Assembly (NCBI GenBank): GCA_037179335.1 | Contig: JAKZHN010000001.1 | Location: 1,364,001-1,428,000 of the forward strand | DNA length: 64,000 bases | From: Cyclaneusma minus | Taxonomy: Eukaryota; Ascomycota; Leotiomycetes; Marthamycetales; Marthamycetaceae | Direction of reading: 5' to 3' | Shown here: piece by piece, positions 46,998-61,960 of the stretch | Numbering within the stretch: the stretch's first letter is position 1 | Layout: every line of letters starts with the position of its first letter | Translations under genes and position numbers: made by a program | The notes under the pieces: generated by a model | Told to the model about the DNA's origin: nothing | Database searches by the model: none | The model's input: the letters and a program-made list of their open reading frames with translations, nothing else

Positions 46998-48089
46998 ATA
47001 AACTGAGTTAAAAAAATATAATTGCATTTATTATTTATTTATTTAATTTTAAATTATTTAAAAAATATTATAACGATCGTTTATTAAATAGCATTTGAAT
47101 TTTTAATTTTCTATTACAAATAAGCAAAATAATATAAGCAGCGTAAGCAATAATAATAAAAATAATTATTATTAGCAAATATAAATAATAGCAATAATAC
47201 TTATTGGCAATTTTTTAAAAGAATAAATAGCCGTAATATTATTTTTAATAATAATAATAATAATTCTTAAATCTAAGCATTAGCTATAATATTAAAGGCA
47301 ATATATATATATATTATAATATATTTTGCAATATTTCTTATATTATGCTTTATATTATCTTTTTTTGCACCCGCTATTTTATTATAATAGCTTTTTTTTC
47401 CCTTATTTTATAATATAGTTATTTAATTTTATAACGAAATTTTATTTTTTTCAAAATCTTTATTTGGTAAATTGTAATTTTAATATTTTATTTTTTATAA
47501 ATGACTTAGCCAAATTCGATATTAAAAACAATATTAATAATAGAATTTTTAAATTACTAAAAATAATTAATTTAGCAATAGTAAAAGCAATTTTATAAGC
47601 AAGGCTAAAACAATAACGCAAAATATAATAAAATCCCAAATGCAATTAGGCAATTAAATACGCCAAAAGATTTCAAAAAAAGCTTTTTTTAAATTTATCC
47701 GTATATAAGCAAGCTAAAAAAGCCAGCCAAAAAAATAAATAGTAAAGCAAAAATAATTATTACAAAAGCCGGTTTTTATAAAGCTTCCCAGGATTTTTTT
47801 TTTAAAAATTTTAAAAATGAATAAAAATAAAAAGCTATTTTTTTTAATTCTCTAAAACTTCCATTATTATAATATTGAAATTTGCTTTTAGCAACCAATT
47901 TCCGCAGCAATTATAAAATTTTTAAAGCAATTTCTTTTAGCTAATTTAATAAATTTGGAAAAATACTAAGATTTCCTAAAATTCCCGGAAAATAATTAAT
48001 TTTTCTTTTCGCAAATAAAAATCCTATAAAATTGCTGGATTATTTAATATTTTATTTTATTTTTGGAAAATTATATTGCTAATAATTAA

Positions 48090-48148
48090 AGCGTATATTT
48101 AAAAATTATTTAAAAATTACTTAAAAATTATTTAAAAATTATTTAAAA
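48090..48148. repeat. 12-bp tandem repeat
   Basis: Five copies of a unit near AATTATTTAAAA, with one variant carrying TTACTT. Confidence 0.75.
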
Positions 48149-51100
48149 TAAAGCTATTATTTTAATTAGTTTAAAATAGCATATATAATAATTTTTTAAA
48201 AGCCAGGTAAAAAGAATTATATTATATTCGCAATTTATAAGCTAATAGCCTTTTTAATATTTTAAAAAAGGATTTTAAAAATTTAATAGCCAAGAAATTA
48301 TTTATTTTGGCTAAATAATTTTTTTGATTTTTCGTTTTAGTAAATGGGAAATAAAGGCGAAAAAAGCATTTATATAATACTAAAGCTATTAATTAGCCAA
48401 ATTTACAAAATTTGAAATGAAAATTTATAATAAATAGCATTAGTTTTTAATTTTCATATTTTAAAAGCTTTTAATAATATTTTTCATAAAAAAGTAATTT
48501 ATATTTTATATAGCAAAGAAATTCCGGCGCAGTTTTAAAAATAAATTTAAAGCTTTTTATTAAATCGCAAAATTATTTTTAATATTAATAATAAAAAATT
48601 AAAAGTATTTAAAATTAACATTGGCATTTTTTAAAAATTTCCAATATTATTATTTTTCTTAAAAAGAAATTCCTTTGCATTTGCAATTTATTATATAAAT
48701 TAATTATAGCTATAGGCTTTATTAATAATATTAATATATTAATATAAAATTAATTAATTTTTGCAAATACATAAATTGTAAAAGAAATTCATTCAAATAT
48801 TTTAAATTGGGCAGCAAAATATAAAGCCATTTTTTTTTAAAAAAAATACGAATTTATACATTTTTTTTAAATAAACTAAGGGCAAAAATATATATTATAA
48901 AATTTGGTATAATTACGGTATTATTCCTTTGAAAAACTAAATGTATATTTTAAGTTTTTAATTAAATTTTAAATTTAAATAAATGATTTATTTTAAATAT
49001 AAATTACAAAATTTCTTTGCTTGATTTTAGGCAATATTTAAATTTATAAAATTAATATATTATATATAGCAATAATGAAAGCAGCTATAATTTGTAAAAT
49101 ATTAATTATATATATACTAAAACATAATAATAAAGATTTTATTAAATTAAACTATTTATAGCCGTTAATTATTAAATAGAATAACGCTTTTAAATTGCTA
49201 ATAAGGGCTTTTAAAGCTATTTTAACCAGATTATAAAAAATCAAAGCAGGAATTGCCTTGTTTTTTTTTAAAAAATTTATTAATTGCTAAAAAACAATAT
49301 AAAATACTAGGCTGCATTTATAAAAAATTAAAAAACGTTATTAAAAATACAGCTTGCTAAAGATTATTATTAATAGCTAAATAGAAATAATTTAGAAGGC
49401 TATTATCGGATTTATTAATTCATAATTAAATCCATTAGGCAATATAGTATAAGGCTGCCAAATTAAATTTATTAAAACACTCGAAATTGGCTATAATTTC
49501 GGCCAATTAAAAAAATAAAAATAAAGGCCTATTTTTTAATATACATTAATTTATAATTAAATAAAAAAATAAGGACCAATTTTACTATATATAAAAAAAA
49601 CCTCCGCTTAAATAAGGCGTTTCCGCTTATAGCAAAAATAAAATATTGCTAAATTATTCCAATTTCTTTAATATTTTTCCTAATTTTTAATGCTTTTTAA
49701 TAGTATAATTTAAAATAAAAGAATTGGATTTAGAATTCTTTTAGCAAAGTATAAAAATTTAAATTATATATTTGAATATTTATGCAAATACTTTTACCAA
49801 ATATTTAAATATATTTTAATTCAATATAATTATTATAATTTAGACTTCTTATATTAAAACGGGCTTTACTAATTATTAAAATATAATTATTATTAAAAAA
49901 AGTGAAAAGCCATTATTAAATAAATTCTTTTTAAAGAAATGCTATAATAATTTATTTCTGCCAATTCAATTTTAAAGGCTATCAATAATAATATAGAATA
50001 TTAAAGATAATTATCAATTAAAGCCAAACAGCTGCTATTAAATTAAAAAGCTTTAAAAAAATGAAAAAAAAAAATAAAAACACGAAAAGGAATTATATAG
50101 CGGAAATATATTTTGGAATAGGGAATAGGGTATAATAGGAGAAAGCCTAGAAAAATTTAGATCTTAAAAAGGTATAAAATTAAAAATATTACCAGGTTTA
50201 TATAATAATGCATTATTATAGCCTTTACAGCCTTAATAATAAAATATAACCCGTTTTAAATTTATTTAAAAGGTATAAAAGCTTTAAAAAAGCTTTTTGC
50301 TTTTTTAAAAACAATATAAATTATATTAAATATTTTTAATTCATTAAAATACCCTTTTAGCAAGGTTTTAATAAACTGACGCTGGATTTTTTATTTAGAA
50401 TTAAGTTTTCCAATATAAATAGCTTAATTTATAATTTGCGCCTCATTTGCAAATTTATTAAATAAATAAATTAAACGTTGAATTTTTTTAAAAAAAGATT
50501 AATAAAAAAACGTGCTTTTTTGCAATATCTTTTTAAATTTTTTAACACCGTTTTACAAAATTTGCGATATTGGCAAATAATAAGCGATATTTATTTTATT
50601 TAAAAAGATAGAACAAGTATAAGCAATTCCATTTTATATATGCTTTTTAAATTATACCATTTATTAATTCTTTATTATAATTGATAAAAACCAAAATGGC
50701 ATTTTTTTAAAAAAGAATTAATAACAAATATATTAATATTGCATTTAAATTCGGCCATTGTTTTTGTATTTTCCATTTATTTACTTTTTAAATTCCAAAT
50801 AAATTTTCTTATTAATAGCAAATAAAATTTTAATTTAGCTAAAGCAATAATTGCATTATTAAAAATAGATTAATTATTAAAAAAAGGCGGAAAAGAATTA
50901 TTATTGTTAATTTTGGCTTTATTTATAATATCAATAAATATAATAGCAAATTTATTAATACTGGCATTTTTTTAAAAAAAATGCTTATATTGCGGGTTTT
51001 TTAGTAATTTATTTATTTATTTTATATTAAAGAAAGGCTATAATTTAATTGTATTTTTATTGCAGCTTTTTTATTTTATTTAAAAAATAAATTGGCTTAC

Positions 51101-52653
51101 GCATTTTTTGATTTTAATCCATTTGATTTAAATTAAGCGCGCTATTAGTTTTTGGCAATTTTTATTATAAAAAATCAAAATATAAAAACAACAAGGCTTA
51201 ATAATATAAAAAGTTAAGACTGGCAAAATAGGAAAAAGACGGGTTAAAATAAAAGAATAATAATAATTGGCTTTTGGCAATAGCCATATTAATAAAAGGA
51301 TTTATTTTTATTGGTATAAATTTAGGTAATTGGAATTTATAATTGCGGTTTTAATGGGTTTATTTATATAATTTAAAATATTAATAACAATTTAAATAAT
51401 ATATATATTAATAATAATAGCAATTTAGCAAATTTTTAAAAATTATATATTTTTTATTGCCGTTTTTGCAAATAGCAATTGCAAGCTATTTTTCCGTTTT
51501 TATTAAATTTTAGGCTTATAATAAAATAGCCAATATAAAGTAAATAAATAATATTTTATTCAATATTATATTTAATGCAATATTAGCAATTTTTATTTAT
51601 TTTTATAATTATATTATATTAATTTCCAAATAATATAGCAAATTACAATATATATTTTATTTTTGTATTAATAATAGCCTTTCCGGCCTTCGAATAGAAT
51701 TTGTTTTTAAATTGGTCTTTTAATTTAATTTTAAATTTAATTTTAGGCTTTTTAGCAAATTTCAAAATATAAAGCAAAATAATTTAAATTTTTCCCTTTT
51801 TGGAAATTTTGTTTTTACCCCGAAGCTATAGCTTTGTTAAAATTGGAAATTTTATATATTATATATAGTATTTTACTAAATTTATAATTTGGTTAAAAAG
51901 ATATGCATTATAAATTATATATTTAATGTTTTATTTACTATTGCTTAATTATTTAAAGGCCTTTAAATAATTCTTTTAATCAATTGCAAAATTCTTGGCA
52001 AAAACAATATTAAAATTGCTTTTCGTAATAGCTTTTTATACAATCCTATATTAAAGGCTAAAATTTAAATATTTTATAAATATATTTCGGATTTTGGAAT
52101 TTATAATAAATAATAATAAAAAATAGCTAAAATATTAGAAGCTATATTTAAAATATTTAAAATAAAATTATTGGTTGATAAAATTTATATAAGGCGCAAA
52201 ACAATAATAGACTAATAGTATTATATTAAAAGAAAAAAAGAAAATATAATAAAATTAGATAGCAGAAAAAAGGCGGAATATTGATTATATATTATAATTT
52301 ATATATTAATTTAAATTATATTAAAATATCTAAATTTAATAGCTGGGAAAATTAATTTTGTGTATTAAATTTATAAATTTCTTAAAAAATTTAATATTTA
52401 AATTTTTAATGCTTATATTTTATTTTAAAAATATCCAGTATTAAGCTACTAAATAAAAAGATTGCTAATTATTTTAATTTGTTAATTTATTACAAATCGC
52501 GCTATTAGCAAAAAAGATTTAATTTAATAATTAAATAATTTTATATTTATTATAGTAGCAAAATTCTTTATTAATTCCAAAAGCATATTTTATTTACAAA
52601 TTTAAAAATGCTACTGCAAATTAATTCTTTTTAATAAACATGTTATTGCTTAA

Positions 52654-52735
52654 AAATAAATATATTTTTAATAAATAAATATATTTTTAATAAATAAATA
52701 TATTTCTAATAAATAAATATATTTTTAAAAGTAAA
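52654..52735. repeat. 19-20-bp tandem repeat
   Basis: Four copies of AATAAATATATTTTTAATA with minor variation. The AATAAATATATT core recurs in a longer field at 59680-59960 and, inverted, at 61740-61960. Confidence 0.8.
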
Positions 52736-52784
52736 TGTATTTTTGGCAAATAAATATATTTTTAAAAATGAATATATTAATAGC

Positions 52785-52795
52785 AAATAAAAAAT

Positions 52796-52865
<70 letters not shown>

Positions 52866-52900
52866 TAAAAATAAAAAATAAAAAATAAAAATAAAAATAA
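52785..52900. repeat. (AAAAATAAAAAAT)n microsatellite
   Basis: Over 100 bp of alternating AAAAAT and AAAAAAT units. Its minus strand gives an open but meaningless Phe/Ile/Tyr/Leu frame. Confidence 0.9.
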
Positions 52901-55676
52901 TTTTTTTTAAAAGAATATATATTATTTTATATTGCAAATTTAATAAAATATTTATAATATATAAAAAAACCTATTTCAAGCAATTATTATAAATTGCAAA
53001 ATTTTTATTTTTTGGCTTTAGCAATTTTACAATTAGTTGCCGATTAATTTACAAATTATAATATATTATTAAATATAGCTATTCGCTTTATATTAAATTC
53101 TAATTATATTTATATTTATTTCCTATTATTTTATTTTCTATTTAATTATATTATGCGTTTTATTAGTTAAGCTTTTTTTATCAAGTCTTTTTTAATAAAG
53201 CTTTTTAATAATAAAACTCGCCAAATAAGCTATTAAAGCCTATATTATTAATTATTATTAATTATATTATATTTAAAATTTAAAATTTAAATGTATCCGC
53301 TTTTGCTATAAAAATAAAAAATATATTTTTAATATTAAAATTTTAAATTTTAATAAAAAAAAGCCAATTATTACGATTGTAAATCCTTATATATATCTAT
53401 TATAAATATATAAAAATCCTCAAAAGGCCAATTTAATAAAATATTTTATTAATTATTCTTGCGGTTTTATTTAAAATACTTTTGCTATTAAATTATAAAT
53501 AATTATAAATTACAAGTTTACTAATTATAAAAATGCAATTAAATAAAAATAAATATAAAAAATTAAAAATGCTTTAATAAAATTCTTTTTTAAAGATAAA
53601 AGAGAAATAATTAAAACAATTTTTTTCTAAAAAAGGCTTATTAAAAAAAGGAATTTAAATGCAGGAATTCTTTTTAAATATAATGCAAAAAGGCGATTTC
53701 AAACAATAGCCATTTATCCCAGTGTATAAAAAAAGGCTTTTAAAATTAATGCACAATTATTTGGATTAAAAATACTATTAAAATTTATTGCATTTAATAA
53801 TATATTAGCAAAATCTCTAATAATAATTTTCAAATAATTTTAATTTATATTGCAAATATAAATATAAAACTTAAATATAAAATAATATTTTTTATTTATT
53901 TTGTTATTAATTTTAATAACAAAATTATATTTTTAGCTTCGGCCCTAATTTTAGTAAAAGAAATTAATAATAAAATTAATTTTTAAAATATATAAAATTT
54001 GCTTTAAAAACAATTAAATAATTGCAAATAAATATTTATATTTAATTAAAAAAGAATTATAAAGCATTTAAATTTATTTTTCCAAATAAAATTATTATAT
54101 ATTATTGCTAATATATTATTAATAATATTTATAAATTTTTAAAAAGAAAAGCCAAATTCAAATAATAAAATATTATTTATACCAAAATTAATGCTATTAT
54201 CAAAAAAGCTTTAAAAAGACTCGAAAAATAAGCAATAAAGCAGCAATTTATATTCGCAAATGTTTTTATTAATATTGGGCCTTTTTTTAATTATACGGCC
54301 TTCCGCTATAAATATATTATATTAAATAATATAAAATTTATTAATATATGTTTTTTAAAAGTTTTTCCTGCTTTTTTATTATTAAATAATATTTAGCAAT
54401 AGTGAATAAAAATACAATTTAAGCAATTTTAAAATTTCTAAAAATTTAAGTGTATTTTCTTTGCTGGCAATTATAATTAAAATGAAAAAGGCTGAAAATC
54501 ATTTTGCGCCTTTAATTAAATCTGCTGCTTAATTAATATTTAATAATTTTTGAAAAAAATAAAATTAATATGGCTTTTTATTTAAAAATTAAATTATAAA
54601 AATTAAAAATGCGCGTATAAAAGAAAATATATAATTAATTAAAAAAATATGTATATAGCAAATATTAAAAAAGAAAGATTTCTTGTATATATATAGCTTA
54701 TATTTATTAATTTGCTCGCTAAAACTTATAGCAATTATTTAGTATTTGCTGGATTATTAATATTTATAAATTTAAATATATAATTGCAATATTGCCAATT
54801 TTTATTAATAAATTAAAAGTTATACTTTTATTAATTATATAAAAATATAATTAATTGGCTAAAAGAAACCAGCGTAAAAAAATATAATTTAAATTAAAAC
54901 TATTAAGCAATAATTCAATTGGAAATTTAATAAAAATCCCCGTAATTCTTTAATTAATTTATTATTTAAAAAAAAACAATAATAAAAGCGAAAAAACAAA
55001 CACAATAATAATAGCAAAAATAAAAAGGAATTCTAGCGCTTTTTAAATAATAATAGCGTTTTTAATAACATTAATATTTTCAATAGCAATAATAATAATA
55101 GCGTAATTAAATATAATAATATGTTTAAAGGTTTTTTCAATATTAATTTCAAAAATATAGCTAATAATAAAAATACTAAAAATGAAAATGTTGGTTTATA
55201 TAAACTATATTTAATATTTACAAAATCTATTATAAATCTATAATCGCTCTTTGTTTTATAATAGCTTTTTTGTTTTAGGCCTTGCTTTATTTATTATAAT
55301 ATTAAATCAAATACAATTTTAATAATAAAAATAAAATAAAATATATAAAATAAAAATTATAATTTTAAATACTAAATAGCTAAAAGCAAATTTATTAGTA
55401 AATTATAAATATTATTGCTATAAGAAACATAGAAAATAAACTAGCAGCAATTATTAAAATATTTTTGCTTAAAAATATTATAAAAACTTTTATACCCGGA
55501 ATTATTATTTCCAAATACTTAATATACTATATATATAATTTTTTAAAAAAGCATTTAAAATCAAATATAATAATTTACAAATAAATCCAATTTTGCAAAT
55601 TTTATAAAATAAATATATATAAATACTAGGCTATTAAAAGAAATTAATTATTATCAATCAAAATGGTTTAAATAAT

Positions 55677-55744
55677 TATATATTCAGACTAAAATCTAAT
55701 TTTAAATTCTTATATATTCAGACTAAAATCTAATTTTAAATTCT
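55677..55744. repeat. 34-bp tandem duplication
   Basis: Two adjacent copies of a 34-bp unit containing ATTCAGACTAAAATCTAATT are identical apart from the edge, so the duplication post-dates most of the mutation of this region. Confidence 0.9.
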
Positions 55745-58301
55745 TATTTTGCCCCGGCATTATATTTTAATTTTGCGCAAAAGCTAAAAAGAAACCATAG
55801 AAAGGCAAAACCCTAATCTTTATACAATTTGTCCTTTTAGCCAATAATAATAATAACAATAATAATAAAACGCTATACCAAAATTAAAAATTAATTTGCC
55901 CAAGCTATTATAGTTTATAAAAAGCCAATATTATAAATATTGGAATTATTTTTAATTTTAAATTATAATTGCGGTATTTTATATTAAAAAATTCGCTAAT
56001 AGCGTAAAAAATTATATTTAAATACATTTTAAAACATTTAATATTTTAATTGGCTATTTGGCTAATTATAAGTTTTTTAATATAAATAAAAAAATGCAAT
56101 ATAAATAATTTATTATATTTATAAAATTGGGTTAATATTTAATTTTAATAAATATAGCAAATTTCAACCCAATAAAATTTAAACTAATAATGGTTTTAAA
56201 TAAAATAAATAACAAAATAGCAATAAAAAAAAGCAAAAAACGCCATTAGCAAAAAATAAGAAATAAGGAAAACGGGCAATAATAAAAAAAGCTATTATAA
56301 TAGAGTTGGATTTATAAAAACATAAAAGGTTTGTGGCGAAAAGCGGAAAAAAGGGCGGATAAAAATATACAAATAAGGGTTTCAAAATTAATTTAAAGCC
56401 GCAAAAGCGTAAAAGGCCTCCTAGGATAAAAAAGGGAAAAACGGAGAAAAAAAGGCAAAAATAAAATTTGTAAAATTAATATTAAATTAGAATCGCGGAA
56501 ATTATAGCATTTAAATTAAAAATAAATTTCGATTTTTAAAATTTCAAATTTCTTATTATTTTCTATAATATATTAAATTAAACTAAATGAATTAAAAACA
56601 AATTTAAATAAAATTCTTTATAAAAAGTATTCGCTTAAAAATTCTATTATTGCCCGTTCTTTTTTATATATATGCATTATTATTGTTTTTGGCCCAAACC
56701 GCCTTAATAAATATTTTAATATTAGTATTTTTATTAAAAATACGGATATCCGCTTTTATGCAAAATACGGCAAAAAAATATAATTTAAATTAATAAAGGA
56801 AATCATACTGGCAATAATAGCGGCTTTAAAAATTAAGATTTTAAATAAAATAAATAAAATAAAATTGCTGCTAAAAATTAAAAACAAAATAAATAAGTAT
56901 AAAAGAATTCCGTTAAATAAAGGCATAGATTTTCTTTTTAATTGAAAAGGCTATAATATTAATAATAAAAAAGGGGGAATTAAATCCGGCGTTTTTTATT
57001 ATATTATATATTAGTATTATTTTTAATATTGTAATTAATTGTTATAAAAAAAAGCAAAAGAAATAGGCATAAATTTAATTTATAATAAACAATAATTAAT
57101 TAAGCGCAATTAGAAATTAAAAGGCTACCAAGCAAATTAAAATAAAAAAAGCAAAAAGCAACACATTTAAATTATATTTAAAATAATAAGCGAGCGCTAA
57201 ATTTATTTTAATAAAATTAAATGGGCTATATATTTTTCTATTATATTTTTAATTGTATAAAAATAAAAAATAAAATAATTTTGCTAAATTATTTAATTTA
57301 ATTTAAAACTATTATAATTTTATAAGCGGTAATCCCAATATTTAATAAAATATTTAGGCTTTGGCAATAATTGTAGGGTTTTATCAAAAATAATATTTTA
57401 TATTGGCAGGTATTAATAAATACTAATATTTATTATTTATTATTGTTTTCAATAAAATATTAAAAATATATATTTTTAGCATTTATATATTTATTAATAT
57501 TTTTAGCTGCTAATAATTTTTAAAATATATTCTTAAATATTTTAATATATTTTCTAAAAGCATCTGCAAAGCCAATTTATTTATTTAAGGCATTAAAATG
57601 CATAAAATTCTATATATATTAAATAAAGTTTTATTTTACAATTTTATTTTTTTTATTTTTTCAATTTTATTTTTTATAAAAGTATTATTTTTATAATTAT
57701 TATTTTTATAATTATTATTTTTATAATTTAAGCAAATTTTTTAATTAGTATTTGCTTTTTTTTACTAGTTTTTATAAATTGAATATTATATAATTTTATA
57801 TATTTAAAGCCTATTATAATACTAAATTTAATAATAATATAAATTGGCCAATTCTATTATAATATATTGCTTGGCTAATGCTAAATAGAATAAATGCTAA
57901 AGCGTTAAAGCTATTTATTAAAAAAAAGGCTATTTAATTGCAATTTAAAGCCAAATTCAATTAAATTGCTATTAATATTTTTAATAATATATAAAAAATT
58001 GCTTTATATAATTAATATTAATAAGTATTAAATTTGCTAAAGCATTAGCTAATAATATATTAATATAATAGAAAATAAAATACCAATAGGCGCTTTGAAA
58101 ATAATGTAAATTTTATAGATATTTATTAATAAATAAAATATTTTATTTAATTTTGGGATATATTATAAAATAAAATTAAATATAAAGAATATTGTATAAA
58201 TAAAAAGCATTAAAAATTAATTGTTAGCTATATAGCTTTAAATAATATTACTAATAATATTCATAAAATAATTAATTTAATAATAAAAATAATGCTAATT
58301 T

Positions 58302-58412
58302 TGTTACACGGCCACGTAGTGCAGCCCGTTACCGCTAAGCTAAAGTACAAAAGACCCATAGTATTCTCGAACGAGGGAATACTCCTGCACCCGATATTTA
58401 AGCCGTGTGACA
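58302..58412. mobile_element. 111-bp intact element with TG...CA inverted ends and 5-bp target duplication
   Basis: Starts TGTTACACGGCC and ends AGCCGTGTGACA; the outer 12 bp are inverted repeats with only two transition differences. It is flanked on both sides by AATTT (58297-58301 and 58413-58417), a perfect 5-bp target duplication. Composition is near normal, unlike the surroundings, and it contains a hairpin (TATTCTCG/CGAGGGAATA). TG...CA ends and a 5-bp duplication are typical of LTR-type insertion (solo LTR or a very small LTR derivative); the long inverted ends could also suit a MITE. Its first 10 bp equal those of the terminal repeat at 34957. Confidence 0.8.
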
Positions 58413-59679
58413 AATTTATTTATATAAATCAATTATATATAAATAGCTATAATAAATATTTATTTATTAATAATATATTATATTTGGTATTTTTAATTTT
58501 ACAAATTTATTTTTTTGCTATAATAATATAAAATATCAATACCCTATTTTATATATTGCCTTCTATTTTAATATATATATAAATTTGGGATATTTATAAT
58601 ATGTCTTTTTTCCGCTGTTTTTTTGCTTTGCCGCCGGCTTGATTATATATTTTATTATTAGTTTTTTGATTGGCTATTTAGCAAATTGCAATTAATTATT
58701 ATATAATATTCCTTCTTTTTAATTGCTTTCCGCTATAAATATATAATATATAAAATTATATATTAATTATTATTAATAATAATGGAAATTGTTATTTAAT
58801 TATTATTAGCAATAATAATAATGCCGAAAATTACCTATTTTTATTATTGCGCTTGGCCAATCTCCAAGTTTTAATAAAAGCATTTATACTAGCCGGGTTT
58901 AATTTATTAGATTTAAAAATTTAAAAATATAAAGTAGATTTATAATATTTTACTAAATTAAAATATGCAAAATTAAAATTGCTTTGCTAGACTAATTCAA
59001 TATTTAATAGTTGAAAAATATAAAAGGTCTTTTTTGATTTAAGGGTTTATTAAAAATTTTAAAATTAGAGCCTGCAATAATTATTAAATTGCTTTAATTA
59101 TTAATTTAATTTCCAATAAAGCCGCCGTTTTAATCGCCGCTTTAATTTTTAATTTAATTGCTAGTTAAAACGCCAATTTATCCGGCGCCCAAGTTTTTAA
59201 CTTTTTATACATTAATTAATTAAAAATATAAATATAAAGAATCGAATTTAATAATAATAATAAATACAAATTAGTAAATAAAAAAGTAAAAGCCAATTAC
59301 AGCATTAAATATAAAGGTTTTTTTTAATTTATTATTATTAATGTAAAATATATGGCATTATTATATTTATTTATTATAAAAAGAAATTTTGAATAATGGT
59401 TTTAAATAGGGATTTAAAAGCTAAAATGGCATTGGTATTACTTGAGGATTTTATATTGCTATATTAAATTAATATATTAAATGGCTAAATAGCAAATAAA
59501 AATAAATGGCATTTATTATTATATTTCTAATTGCTTTAATTTATATATTATAATATTTTAATAGTAAATAATAATAGTGATATAAAAAATTAAATATTAA
59601 TGGCTTAATTTAAAAATATATATGATTTTAAATAGCTATAAAAGCTATAAAGCTGCTTTAATGCAATAGTAATAAAAAT

Positions 59680-59960
59680 AAATATATTAATTGGCTAATA
59701 AATATATTGCCAAAAAATAAATATATTGATTGGCTAAATAAATATATTTTATAATTGCAAAATATTTAATAAATAAATACATTATTAGCCAAATAAATAT
59801 ATTTTATAGCTGTACAATATTTAACAAATAAATATATTGCTAGCCAAATAAATATATTAATAGAAAATAAATATATTAGCAAAAAGTAAATATATTTTAT
59901 AATTGCAAAATATATTCAAATCAAATATATTATTTAGCTATATATACCAAAAATTAAAAT
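59680..59960. repeat. Field of AATAAATATATT repeats
   Basis: About ten copies of a (GGCTA)AATAAATATATT motif at irregular 20-35-bp spacing, often preceded by GCTA or GCCA. Similar units in the opposite orientation fill 61740-61960. Confidence 0.65.
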
Positions 59961-60460
59961 ATATTTTAAATTGCTGCACGATATTTTTTTAAAAGAAATC
60001 TAATTTGCAATACAGCGATTTAAAATATATTTCTTTTTAAGATAAAATGAATTATAATTTCATTTAAAATTAAACTTGCAATTTTAAAATAAAACTTATA
60101 ATTGATTTTTTTGGAAAACACATATGCAATAATTAATGCATGTAATTTATATTTATAAATTTGTAATTTTATCACATGTTATAATATTTTAAATTATAGC
60201 TTATCAAATTACTTATTTTAAATTTATTTAATATTATTTTATTTAATGCCTTTTAATTAGCCAATATATTTATTTATTAAATATTCTGCTAGCAATATAT
60301 TTACAAATAATAATTGGCCAAAAAATGCTTAAATTTTAGCAATAAAATCAACCGATTTAAAATGCTTAAAAAATCTTTGAAAATGGCGCAAATTTAATAA
60401 AATTTAAAAACAAATTAAGATTTTATTATTAAATAATTTTATATTATATATTCTTTATAT

Positions 60461-60548
60461 AAATACTATTAATACAATTTGTAAATACTATTAATACAAT
60501 TTGTAAATACTATTAATACAATTTGTAAATACTATTAATACAATTTGT
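60461..60548. repeat. 22-bp tandem repeat, four perfect copies
   Basis: Four identical head-to-tail copies of a 22-bp unit starting AAATACTATTAATACA. Perfect identity indicates recent expansion. Confidence 0.95.
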
Positions 60549-61739
60549 AAATTAATATTGCAAAATTATAAATAATAATTAATTTAATTTTCACATTTTT
60601 AATAGCCTTTAAATACTATTAATATTTAATAATTTTTTTTAAAAAACTCCAACCTATTATATTGTATCCCATTTTTTTAATGTTATAAAAATATAGCTAT
60701 TAGCTTAATTAACGGTAAGCCGTATTTTGCAAATAGCAATTTAAATATATATTATAATAAAGCCAAATATCTATTTAATAAATTAAATATTTAAAATTGC
60801 AAAATTAATAGAATAAATGTTTAATTTAGTATATATAGGTTATTTATTAATTTATTGCTTTAAAAGAATATTTGATTTTATAAAAAATACTTTTAAAAAT
60901 ATTATTTTTATTTATATCCGCGGCTACCAAGCATTTATATTAAATTGGCTGGATAAAAAGCCAATATTTTAATAAATTAAAAATATGCTTCTAAATCCCG
61001 CTAATAATAATATTTAAAATAATACCATTAGTATTATTAAAATGCTTAATGGACTTTGTTTTTTAGTTTATAATATTTATTATATTAATAATAAAAAATT
61101 GGCTTTCAAATAAATTTTTAATAAATTTTTTAATTTTATTATAATAATTACCAATTCTAACGCCGCTACGTTTAGCAAATATTTGAAATATTTGAAAATA
61201 ATTAAAAAAAAAATGCTATATAATTTGAAAAGCCTTATTTAGCAAATTATTTACCAGGATATTAACGGGATTTGGAAATATATATGGCTTTTTAAAACCA
61301 ATTGCCTATAAAGCTATAAGCTTTTTTTTAATATTAAAAATGTTAGTAAATTTGGCCAATTTATATTTTTTACTAGTTGAAATAAAAATCTTTTAAATTG
61401 ATTTATATATTTATATTTTGCAAATACTTTTAAATATAAGGCTTAAATTATTAGCATTTTGCAAAATTTAGTAAATAAATAATAAAATCTAATAATATAA
61501 AAATTGCAAAATATAAATTAAATTATTATGATATATTAATATTAAATTTATTTATTATAGCATAATATTTTAATTTATTTTTGATTTGAAAAATGGATAT
61601 ATAAATTTGTAATTCTGGCTATATTATATTATTTATAATTTAATATATTTGCAATAAAATTTGATTTTTTTTTAAAAAAACCAATTTATTATAATTGCTA
61701 TTTAGTATTAAAATAAATAAAAGTCCAAAATTTATTTAT

Positions 61740-61960
61740 TTTCTAATATATCCAATTTATAGCAGTATATTTATTTTGCCAAATAAAATATTTATTTTAC
61801 CAAGCAATATACTTATTTTGCTAAAAAATATATTTAATTTATAATAATATATTCAATTTGCAATAATATATTTATTTTGCTAAACAATATATTTAATTTG
61901 CAATACTATATTAATTTTTCCAGCAATATATTTATTTGCCAATATTATCCAGCGGCTAAA
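61740..61960. repeat. Field of inverted AATATATTTATT repeats
   Basis: About eight diverged copies of AATATATTTATTTTGC at 20-30-bp spacing, the reverse-complement motif of the field at 59680-59960. Confidence 0.6.

Noticed and set aside
58292..58531. 79-codon plus-strand frame around the 111-bp element
   Set aside because: Created by the GC-richer insert; its ends are A+T noise and the element's structure explains the sequence.
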